A stretch of 64,000 nucleotides of DNA from assembly GCA_034190875.2 (NCBI GenBank), contig CM067343.1:19585048-19649047 (forward strand), read 5' to 3'. Of this stretch, positions 1 through 20,569 are shown piece after piece. The number at the start of each line of letters is the position of its first letter. Position 1 is the stretch's first letter. Made by a program: the position numbers and the translations under genes. The notes below the pieces were generated by a model that saw nothing but the letters and a program-made list of their open reading frames with translations, had not been told where the DNA came from and did not search any database. This stretch comes from Urechis unicinctus. Lineage: Eukaryota > Annelida > Polychaeta > Xenopneusta > Urechidae.

Positions 1-285
1 GTTGTGTTATCGGGCTTTGTCACATGACTGTTTACACAGTTATGCAGTATTAGATTTTCAGTTTTCACAAATTTCGCGAATCCGAAAATAAATTGTTTGC
101 GATGAACGCTTCACCAGTTCAGTAAGCGATTGATACAGACACGCCGTTGTTCCTGATTACAAAACCAACTGATTACGCATGAGGAGCTATTAATTTGTCC
201 TCATTATTCCGAAAGCATCAGCCTCACCAAAATGGTGATGGAGCTAGCACAGAGAAAGGATAGGTGACTGGCTGGGAAAGGTAGT

Positions 286-632
286 AACAACAGGAGCAAT
301 TTCCTTGTTATCTCCTCCTGACCCCGCTGATTCTTTAATACCCGTATATGAGATTAAATTTGCAAGCATGGTTTTATATTGAGGATACAATTTACCCTAA
401 CCCCACAAAACACCATGAGCAATATTCATCCTAATGCCAAGCTCATGCATCTCCCAATCAGGCAGCCCCTGATATCCAAGTTCAGTACTTCTGACGGTAC
501 AAAGACAAATTGACTAGAAACCATACAAATTGACTTTTATTCCATATCAATTTGCAACTAATTTGTACAAAAGTACAAACATCTATTTTAAAAACACATC
601 TCTTGTATTATGTATAGAAGCATATACAATAA
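286..632 (+). repeat. Dispersed repeat, copy 1 (pairs with 7049-7402)
   Basis: From roughly 286 to 632 the sequence aligns without large gaps to 7049-7402 in the same orientation. Shared words include AAGCATGGTTTTATATTGAGG, with TTGACTAGAAACCATACAAA and TTTTATTCCATATCAAT further on. Identity is visibly well above 80%. It carries no open frame of note and no obvious terminal inverted repeat. Confidence 0.85.
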
Positions 633-654
633 TCAACAGATTTATTGCAAGGGC

Positions 655-835
655 AAAGTTTACCAAAACAGGAGTAATGAAGGGGTGTGTCATCGTGAAA
701 TATGTGCATCACTCCCGCAGCGTGCGCCTGGACCCCACGGCTCCATGTGCAATAGCAATGAAGCGCCGGACCCATGCAACTGCTGTGTGTGATGAAGACC
801 CCATAAAGGTGATTTGTGGATATTGGTGCGTTCAC
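655..835 (+). repeat. Diverged inverted repeat with 20158-20400
   Basis: The reverse complement of 20158-20400 aligns here, sharing GTAATGAAGGGG/ATTAATGAAGGGG, CTTGAAATAT-like and GATGAAGACCCC words in the same order. Conceptual translations of both copies share the pattern MKG-V--KY--H--S---L. That could be an old coding remnant or simply the repeat itself. I find no gene structure around it. Confidence 0.6.
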
Positions 836-839
836 CTGT

Positions 840-2700
840 AGCTGCAGATCCTCGATTTGCATTACATATGCGCATTTGTGACCGGATATCTCGTGCCTGC
901 CTCTCAACAAGATCAGCTTAGTTAGTAGATTAGTGTATAACTGAGTGGATAATTGACCCCGATTTCATGCATTCGGGGAATTATAGTGTAGGGCTTGTTC
1001 GTGGGCACAATATATTTGATGCTTTTTATAAAAATGAAACAATCAGCATAGCAGCAAAGTACCGTCTATGATAGTTTTTTTACTTCCAGTGACAATCGAA
1101 TTGGCAGTTACTCATACACTTGACCGAGGATGAATGGCAATCCAGGGTGTACTAACATACACACACATTGTGGTCGGGCTACATAGCTCTTGTTTTCATC
1201 GGGTATAGTCAAATGAACGCCATTTTTGTAGCTGTGATTACAGGTTGCTTCAGTAAAACTTCCCCTTTTGCTGTCTGTGATTGTAGTAGGAGGGGGTCAT
1301 TACAGATGTTGTTATAAGGCTAATCGCTGGGTGTCGTCTGGTGATAAGTCAGCTTCACAAAGAAAGAAGTGAGTTTTATCTGACGTGATAATGATGGGTC
1401 TGGATTCTAATTGATGATCGGTGGTGCGAACACAAAGGGAGTGATGAACTATAAACATTGCAGTTAAAGGAGGAGATATGCATTTATAAGACCGTCTGTT
1501 TCGCCAATCTGGTTGTTCAAAGCAATTTAGCGACGCTGGATGGACTTCGATGTCGCATAAGCCCATTATTAGGGTAACTTATACGAAGCTATTAGTTTGA
1601 CTCTTCGGTACAGCTGCAAATCCATCACATTCTATAATATAAATATCAGTGTATCCTATAATGCTACATAAACCCGCCGCATAGCTTGGATTCAATCTGG
1701 ATTTTTGAAGAAGCTTGTAATACAACCAATCAATACATTTTGACCTAAAATGGTGGTAAGTCTTGGACAGACTTTGATGTGAGTAATTGTTTGATGATCT
1801 GGAAGTGAAAATAGGTAAGTAGAGCAAAGACGATGTCCAGTGACAAATGAACGCACCTCTCTAATGCTTACATGTTCAAATATCACCGTAATACAAATTA
1901 AACATAACATAGTGATTGTGAATGTCGCTCTTTCCTTAATCACGAGCTTGTTCAGGCAACTAAGCTATTTAAGTGTACCCTTATTGTGTTGACATGCCAT
2001 ATTCTGGTAATGGGAAGCAGAATGCATAACATTGCAAGAAAGTGTATACAGTTTCTGCAACCTATACACAAAGTAGATATAATGTGATGAATCAATATTC
2101 TCAGATACATCTATCGGGACTGAAGATTCGTTCAGGCGAACATGTTTCAATTTTACATCAGCTTGTTTTTTTTCCTAACAATAGACAACCAATGTGGATG
2201 CAGAATGATTAGGAGCAGTGTTATATCAACAAGGTATTGGTCGCTCAATCATCGGTCTTATCTTATTTGTTAATTTCAAATAAAATTAAAGTTTGATCGA
2301 TGAAAGCATTAACAAATCCCATGTCTGTTAACCTTATGGGGTGAACGTTTGTCCACAAGCAATTATACAATAACAGAGTATTTAAATTACAACAGCGAAT
2401 GCAACTTTACCATGTCACAATCTGGTTTGCTTTTATCAAGTTTTTCGTGCCAAAAACACCGAAAATGGCTCAACAATAAAATACGCTTGTCACACAGCAT
2501 AAATTCATGAGAGCACCCGTCCTGCCAAGTCCATTGTACTTGCTTCCGAATCAGAAAATGTCTAGAGGATAGAAGGAGATAAGCTCTCTAGATATCTTAT
2601 ATAGGATGTAGCTAGATAGATATAGCCTATAGATGAGCAATGCCAACAAGTCGTTTGTCTAATGCCACTTATATGTTCTAGGAAAGCTGCTAAACCAGGA
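840..2700. other. No gene recognised
   Basis: This is AT-rich unique-looking sequence with stops in every frame at short intervals. The longest open frames are about 80 codons and their composition looks random. I see no repeats or RNA genes. Confidence 0.5.
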
Positions 2701-2702
2701 CA

Positions 2703-2752
2703 ATATCACAAAAAGGAAAATATATATATAAGATAGAGATAGATATAGAGAT

Positions 2753-2783
<31 letters not shown>

Positions 2784-2846
2784 TATATATCTGCTCTCTC
2801 TAGATAGATCTCTATATAGATCTCTCTCTATAGATCCCTCTAGAGA

Positions 2847-2877
<31 letters not shown>

Positions 2878-3262
2878 ATCTCTCTCTCTCTAGAGAGAGA
2901 TCTCTCTATATTTAGAGGGAAACATCTCATCTAGAGAGACAGATAGATTTCTACCCTCTCTAGAGATATCTATCTCTCCTCTACATATATCTATATACCT
3001 CTATAGACATACATGTATATATATAAATATCTATATTTATTATATATCTATCTATATATATAGAGGTAGATAGATATGTCCTCTAGATATATAGATCATA
3101 TCTATATATATCTCTTATCTCTCTCTATATCTCTATCTATATATAATATATCTATATATCTATATATATATCTATATCTATATCTCTATATATATATATA
3201 TATATATATCTATATATATATATCTCTATATATCTCTCTCTATATATCTCTATATATATACC
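2703..3262. repeat. Composite GA/CT/TA microsatellite block
   Basis: The block starts with (GA)n at about 2757-2783 and continues with CT-rich runs at 2840-2892 and mixed TCTA/TATA repeats to about 3262. The GA run and the later CT runs are complementary, so the block can fold back on itself. Open frames across it give only Arg-Glu or Tyr-Ile-Ser strings and are not genes. Confidence 0.95.
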
Positions 3263-3324
3263 GCCGAGAAGATTATTGTAAGGGAGCCTGTCACGCCATA
3301 AAGAGCCAGAGCGGTGTCGCGTTT

Positions 3325-4246
3325 CTAACCAAACACCACTTCCGTTGTCAAATCGATGTCGCACAGGGCGCCACCGCGATGCTCTGGAAATAAAGTACAG
3401 AGAGTTTGTAACATTCAATATGCATATACAAACATAGCTCGCTCGCAAATGATATTCTGGCAGTATTTAGCTCGCTGTTTTGATTGTCATGCGTGATTTT
3501 AGTTCGGTGATGGACAAGTGTTCAATCGGTTAAACAAACATTTCATGGGTTGCTGGTAGGTGACCGAAAGCAACTCAAAGCTAACAAGAACTCACGAATC
3601 TTGTCCTCATCTTCCTCGGAGATGATACTGAAAGTACACAACAAACAAAGCATTTGAAAAAAATGACATAGGATGAGAAATCATGCATTTTCCGTCATAT
3701 CTCCCTCCCCACGGGCTGGACATAATTTCTTAAATGGAATGATTCAGTAAACCACGAACTAAAACATGAATGAAAGAAGGTAGGGGTTGACTTATTTTTT
3801 TAAATTAATTACAATGAATCAGTTTTGATTTTTTTAAATTGCAGTGCATGTATTGCTACTAACACTATGCGATTCCTCGGCTTCTTGGTCTTGGACTTGG
3901 GCTTGGTGTTCTGGGTATCGCCTGCAAGGTTGTCACCGTCCTGTGTCTCTCCACCATCCTCACTGTCATGACCATCAGAGGCATCATCATGAACAGAATC
4001 ACAGGATTCTTTGCCAACCACTGTAGGGTCATTCCCACTCATCATAGAAGAGACGGTACGAGGTTCAAGGTCCTCCCTTGAGCAGTTCTCTGGGGAATGC
4101 TGCTGCTTGGGAATGCTGTGGAATGCTGTAGTGGCGGAATGATCCGCCATTACCGCTTCCGTCTGTAGCACCAACTGTACCCCTGGCACCGTGGCCACAA
4201 GCTCTTCCCCTGACGATTGAGCCTTTCGTGATCTGTTGGACATCAT
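3325..4246 (-). CDS. Candidate small three-exon gene of unknown function
   Basis: Exon A (4246-3864) starts with ATG ATG just downstream of an in-frame TGA. It encodes 127 residues: a neutral N-terminal part (GEELVATVPGVQLVLQTEAV), an acidic stretch (DDASDGHDSEDGGETQDGD) and a basic NLS-like tail (KPKSKTKKPRNR). It ends GT|GTTAGT in phase 2. Exon B (3627-3596, 32 nt) supplies IISEEDEDKI after a CAG acceptor and ends in phase 1 before GTGAGT. Exon C (3383-3325) follows a polypyrimidine-CAG acceptor and reads QHRGGALCDIDLTTEVVFG then TAG. All three junctions keep frame, giving about 157 residues. I do not recognise the family; the acidic/basic composition would suit a nuclear protein, and that is inference only. 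Without splicing, exon A alone reads to a stop at 3809. Confidence 0.35.
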
Positions 4247-4429
4247 CAGAGGCAGTCATGGGGACCTTGCCTTTGTCGGATTTCTTAATAAAACAACAAA
4301 ACGTCTCACAGAATTGTCAGAGAATCTCAGTCTAATGTGACGTGGATTAAACTACTGCAGAAACTGGAGCAAAACTACTGGCGACGACCTATATAATACC
4401 GAGCAACACCCGACATCACCAATCGAACG

Positions 4430-4940
4430 CCGCCCAGTCTCCGACTAGCCACCGATTGACAACTCACGAAATCAGAATGGTCACCGATCAAAAGATCAAC
4501 AGCCGATGAGTACTTATGAATATGGCCACTTACAAATTTAAACCCACCGATGACACGATGGCGGCACTTGATTGATCACAGATTGAATCCCTATTAACCA
4601 CCGATCAAAACCAACGAAATCCCACATTTTAATTCTCATCTTTTTTCTATCGTGGTAAGTATTAGGTGATCGGTTGCTTATCGGTGGCTCATCGGTGATG
4701 TCGGTTGTAGACAGGTTGTCAATCGGTTATTTGTAAAATATTTTCACCGATCGAGACTTTTAAACATGTTTAAAAATCACAATCGGTAATTTTTCACCGA
4801 TAAAACTTATCTTTCCCCAGTAGCAGTTGATAGGTGGAAAACAGGTGACCAATAGGTGATATCGGTGTTAAATACGTTGTCATCGGTTCACTCTATAATT
4901 TGGCTAAAAAAACTACCGATCAATCACCGATGGCTCTGTG
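4430..4940. repeat. ACCGAT/ATCGGT fold-back repeat element
   Basis: The left half carries repeated ACCGAT words (CCACCGATTGACAAC at 4449-4463, TCACCGATCAAAA, CCACCGATGAC, CCACCGATCAAAAC) and the right half mainly their reverse complement (GTTGTCAATCGGT at 4715-4727, TTATCGGTGG, CATCGGTGATG, ATCGGTTCAC). A 13-base exact inverted match links 4451-4463 and 4715-4727. This is the layout of a non-autonomous fold-back element. No target-site duplication could be fixed. Confidence 0.7.
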
Positions 4941-4950
4941 TAACTGGGGT

Positions 4951-6993
4951 GTAACGTATGCGCCAAAACAGAGTGGGTTAACCCATCGGCGGATTAAATC
5001 ACTGTGAACTAACAAAGCCGCTTTTCATGTCCACGCGTAATGTGGAAATTCGCATGCTACAGGATCCCTTTCACTCATCATTTCCCTTGGACGTTATAAA
5101 AGTGATTATGCATGCCCATTGAATTATACATTCCGGTGCAAACAAAAATCATATCGTTTTCTCATAGCCATAATTTTCTTACATTACTCACCATTGTCCA
5201 GATCCAGAAATATCACAAATTCATTTTCTCTATTGCTCGTAATATATACTTGAAGTTTGTGCAGTACTGTTATTGCGTGCCGTTTCTCACCGCCAAGTCA
5301 GCTGAACGCACCATTTTATCACATGTCCGCTTGGCACTTCACGCTGATAATTACTCAAAGAATCATGCGAGGATCGACCGAAAATAAAATTCCATTGTTC
5401 CTACCCAACATTTCTAGTCCACCTTTTTATGAGATTAAAAAGGTGACAAGCTACTCAACTTGTTCCATGTGCGTCTCTGTAAGTTTCCTCTACCCCATTG
5501 GTTAGTTCAGTGTCATTGTGTTTTTGCTATTTCGTAAGTGCAAAAACCTCAACCCAACTGCATGTTAAAACAATTCATCGATTTGACGTATAATGTTTCC
5601 TTACCAATAAAGTGCGAAAGATTGAATTTGTTCTGGGCGCCAAGAAATTGAACAATTCATTATTCCCCTCAGTGTGAAGCTCACCAATTACTTGGTCGAG
5701 AACTGACGCTGTTCCACCAGGGCCCTGTTCTACCTGTAGTTTTCTTCTCTCTTTTTATTTGTCTGGCTTCAAGAGGCATGTTATTGGTTAAATTTTAGTG
5801 GTGTTTGGAGAGTGGTTATTAATATCTCCACGGGAAAACGCATACCAATCTGGCATCACGCTGTCCGTTCCTGCCCGGAGTGTTTCCTTCAGCACGATTG
5901 GCACGGCAGTGTGAGCTCCAATTAGACAAGCAGACGATGCCGCGAGAGATACAGAAATCTATCTGTAAGCGGCCAGTGATGTGTATAGGTGTTTTGCTCT
6001 AGCTACGAGGCGGATGGATGGAAGATTTTGATAAAGGTTACGACAATCCCGTGCCTGATGTTTTACTCTGTGGGTCTGGTTCGCATTTTGGCGCAGTTGT
6101 AAAATAGCAGTGATCACCTGGGCGTAAATCAGAAACATCTGCTGGTTAGACGATAAGTAGCCATCAACTTATGAGTTGAATATATCCCCCCACTCCCGCA
6201 ACACACCACGAAAGGCAACATAAAAAGTCGTCTTGGTGAGCTAGTCATGGTGCAGCCAAGTATGGACACCGGGAGGGTTACATTCCGTTGTCTGGCAGTG
6301 ATGAGTGTGGCATATTTGTCAATTTATCACTGTATGACAGTAGCAAGCTCAAAAGCACAACAACGGTTCATCTTGCCACGCCCCGGATGAGATTCAGAAC
6401 GCCGGCAGAATTTCAATGCGCTGAAAACGACAATGAGAGTCGCGAGGCGTGTTTCTTACCGGAAATGTACAGTGAGGCAAAACAAGATTGACCTCATTCA
6501 CGACACATTCATGATGTGGGTATGATTGACGTTAAACATGACAGAATATCTGCTAATGACTCATTGGTTGACTTTGTTTGTTGTGCCGAAGGCGATCCTG
6601 TATGCCGCTCGTAACGATCCACACCCTTCTCTCATCGTGGTTGTCAGACCATCTCTTCCCATGTCGCTGGCGGCTATGATGTTACCCATAACCCAATGAC
6701 AACTGTTTAAAGTTTATCTAACGGTAACCTGCTCTGGAGATACATCAAGCTTTACTACTCTTGCCATCAATACTAAAGTATATGGCTACAAAATCCCACC
6801 TCGGCTGGTAAAGGCGACCACCTTAACTTCCAGCTCATTCTATAGCGCCTTCACAGACCATTATGTGTGTATCGTTTTGTCAGATTAACTGCGCGATATT
6901 CGGTGGGTACTTGGTTTGGTTGTCGCTGTAACAAGACGACGCATTGACGAGCGTTGTCCATGAGTAAGAATGCAAGCGCCGCGTTAACTAGAT
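4951..6993 (+). repeat. Large inverted repeat, left arm (about 2.04 kb)
   Basis: The reverse complement of 25915-28055 aligns along the whole stretch, from GTATGCGCCAAAACAGAGTG at the outer edge to GTTAACTAGAT at the inner edge. Some segments (5690-5950 and 6120-6310 in particular) look about 90% identical or more, while others have small insertions. A TATAAAAG box at 5095-5102 is kept in both arms. Open frames are short and mostly disrupted. The element class is not recognised; an old transposon copy pair or a segmental duplication are both possible. Confidence 0.9.
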
Positions 6994-7048
6994 CCTCCAG
7001 TCTAGTGGGCGATATAAGACGACGATCCACGCGGATTCTTCAGACAAT

Positions 7049-7402
7049 GCCGAAAATGAACAATTTCCTCATCATCTCCTCCCGACCCCGTTGATGCTCT
7101 TATACTCTTCCAATAATATGAGATTTGATTAGTAAGCATGGTTTTATATTGAGGTGACCATTTAGTATTACCACTCAAAGCACCATGAGCAATATTTCAT
7201 CCTAATACCAGGCTCATGCATCTCCAAATCTGGCAGCCCCTGATACCCAAATTCAGTACTTTAGAAGGTATAAAGAAAAATTGACTAGAAACCATACAAA
7301 TTAACTTTTATTCCATATCAATATGTAACTATTTTGTACAAAAATACAAACATCTATTTAAAAAACACACCTCTAGTATTATGTACAGAAGCATTTACAA
7401 CA
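7049..7402 (+). repeat. Dispersed repeat, copy 2 (pairs with 286-632)
   Basis: This is the second copy of the 0.35 kb direct repeat. It begins 55 bases inside the end of the large inverted repeat arm and is preceded at 7005-7048 by a stretch (GGCGATATAAGACGACGATC) that recurs near 20519-20567. The sequence diverges from copy 1 after the shared GTACAGAAGCAT/GTATAGAAGCAT region. Confidence 0.85.
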
Positions 7403-7737
7403 GACAACTTACTCAGATGTATAGTGTATGAACAGTGCTTTAATGCAGACGTCTCTACATTCAATAGGTCTAGTTTTACTGATAATGAATGCGAGCCATT
7501 GTGGTCACTTGAATGGCAGGATTACTGAACAATACAACTGTCACCAAGTTGACATACTTCACCGACATTTCCTCATATACTGTTATAAAAATACATTCAA
7601 CCTCCTTTACAAAATGTTCGCGGCTGGTCATGAAAATATCATCGAGAACATGACAGAAGTGACATCTCGGTCTGCTACATAAAGGAAGATTACCATGTCC
7701 AAATCATTCACCATCTAATGTTATTGCACATGTCAAA

Positions 7738-7747
7738 TTTATTTATT
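7738..7747 (-). promoter_or_regulatory. Candidate polyadenylation signal for the plexin gene
   Basis: On the minus strand two overlapping AATAAA hexamers occur here, about 0.9 kb past the plexin stop codon. The distance would imply a moderate 3' UTR. There is no transcript evidence and the region is AT-rich, so chance occurrence is possible. Confidence 0.3.
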
Positions 7748-8079
7748 GCTGTTTAAAAACCCATTTTCTTAAGAAATGAATCTTAAACAATAAACCTACA
7801 TGGGTTGCGTGTAGCTAACAGTGCCGTGAATCGAGTGTCTGATTGTCTGCCTCTCGTCATTAAGTAATATAGCTAAGTTAACAATAACCTGCAAACAAAC
7901 AGTATACAAGCACACTTTGTATTCAATAGACCAGCCAGCTGTGTATTGAACAAAGCGAAATACTTCCATGCACATCCATATTATCCATGTTGTTCATGTT
8001 AAGAAACTTTAATTGAAACATTTATCACAATATGCAGATGCTCCAATGCTTCTTAACAAACCCAAAATATGCCTGGTTT

Positions 8080-8290
8080 GCTGATTCATATTAAAAAGAG
8101 TGATTCCTGCCTTGCCAGATGCTCGATGCCATGAACAATCCATGTGTGCTAGCAATCAAGAGCCATCAAGAAATATTGGCATTGAACCAAATTATTAAAT
8201 AAAAATCTGTTTGCTGGTTTATATTACAAAGATTGATTTCTGTCTTGCCAGATGCTCGATGCCATGGACAAACATGTGTGCTGGCTATGT
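8080..8290. repeat. Two-copy imperfect direct repeat in the plexin 3' flank/UTR
   Basis: The block around 8080-8158 recurs about 125 bp later at 8203-8286. The strongest shared word is GCCAGATGCTCGATGCCATG, followed by CATGTGTGCT in both. The intervening part is less alike. It lies within the probable 3' UTR of the plexin transcript. No coding potential is evident. Confidence 0.7.
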
Positions 8291-8651
8291 AGGTAACCTT
8301 CCACAATATCCACAAACACAACACCTTACACATTACTAGAGGCTGTTCCTTCAAATTCAACAAGATATATCTAGAGAAGGAGAACAGTTTGGATGACCTA
8401 CTTTTTAAAGCAGTTATATAACCAGTGCACTGAGGAGTAGACAGCCATACTTGAGCAACACATAGATTATATGCTACCAAGGAGAAGCCCACAACGAGAC
8501 ATTCATGGATATACTCAAGCAACCATGCTTTATGATATGACACTATTTATAAACAGGAACAGGAAGTGCAGCATCCATATTGGACTTTGGGGCTAGTACA
8601 TCCCAGCATACACAACATTTGGTTCTATCACAGAAGCTGTAAACAAGGGTA

Positions 8652-19385
<10,734 letters not shown>

Positions 19386-20157
19386 GGTTAGTGATGATCA
19401 TCCGAAGAGATGGAGATGATAACTACTGCCGCTCCTATTACACACACAGTTCTTTTGTAATGTGATGCATCAATGAAGTATTAGTTTATGGACAGTTGCA
19501 ATCACAAAACAATATTGTCTTATCCTAGTATACCAAAACAAACAAAGGACATTTGCATAATCTTTGTTTATGATGACTAATAACAAAAACTTTTAAGGAA
19601 TTATTCACATCATATATTTCATCAATACAAAGTGATCCATTTAATATGCTTTATTAAAATGATATATACTATTCTGATATTCCTGTTGCCAAATGCAAGA
19701 TGGACTATTGACAGAATGTGAAATCATATAATGCCTTGGGCTAAAAATAATATACTTATGAATGCTTGGGCTCTAAAATAATATACATATGAGAAATAGG
19801 TGTTTTTTTTTTCAGTCTGTTGTTTTCTTTCAGTTAACAGTCTTACTACTGTTCGTAAGAAATGTAGTTCTATGATATTTGACAAAATGATTTAGGAACA
19901 TTTTCCTCGGCTGTATAATAAGTTGTACAATGGACAATAATTCACTACCTATCAATGACTAAATACAGCTATGATACATCGAGTTGGGAACTTAATGTCA
20001 TTCTGAGTCATCTCCTTCCTGTTGTAATTGCTTTGATATGAGATAATTACGTCTCAACAATGTTTGGATAAGATACATATCAAAGGAAGGATAATCATCG
20101 GACTTGGTGCCGCTTACATAAGCACACATGCAATGCGAATTGGGATTGTTTTTGGAA
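19386..20157. other. 5' flank of the plexin gene, no gene seen
   Basis: This stretch upstream of the plexin ATG should contain its 5' UTR and possibly the promoter. It is AT-rich with short T and A runs. I see no convincing TATA/initiator arrangement or open frame. A CGGCAG|TAGTT sequence about 40 bases before the ATG could be an acceptor for a spliced leader exon, but that is speculative. Confidence 0.4.
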
Positions 20158-20400
20158 CCAGCGGTGGGTTCATCAATACCAATAAATCCATTTTACGGGG
20201 TCTTCATCTATTATGACGTTATCTCACGCGTGAGGTTGACATAAGTCACAACGGTGACATGAGTACCGCCGCATCAATGATATTACACGTTGAGTCGTGT
20301 AGCTAAGGTGCATGCTGTGAGTATGAAGCATATATTTCAAGCTGACACTCCCCTTCATTAATCCCGTTATGGTAAAGTCATCATCAGAAATAAAGCTCCC
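20158..20400 (-). repeat. Diverged inverted repeat with 655-835
   Basis: This is the partner of the block near the left end of the window and lies just beyond the plexin 5' flank. A further short piece at 20519-20567 matches 7005-7052 in direct orientation, so this locus is a mosaic of the repeat pieces seen at the left. Confidence 0.6.
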
Positions 20401-20569
20401 CATGCTGGGACTACACACACTGACCACCTAACCCTACCTGCCTATATCTAATGTGACCTCAATCAACAGATGATGACCGCCAATCACTCTCAGAGCCAGA
20501 ATAAGCACAATATGGGTTTAGGGGCGATATAGGGCGACGATCCATGCGGATCCTTAAGAAATGCTGATC

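Noticed and set aside
3809-3863. Unspliced extension of the small candidate gene to the stop at 3809
   Set aside because: The GTTAGT donor at 3863 and in-phase acidic exon at 3627-3596 give a better model, and the extension beyond the donor is an unremarkable hydrophobic tail.
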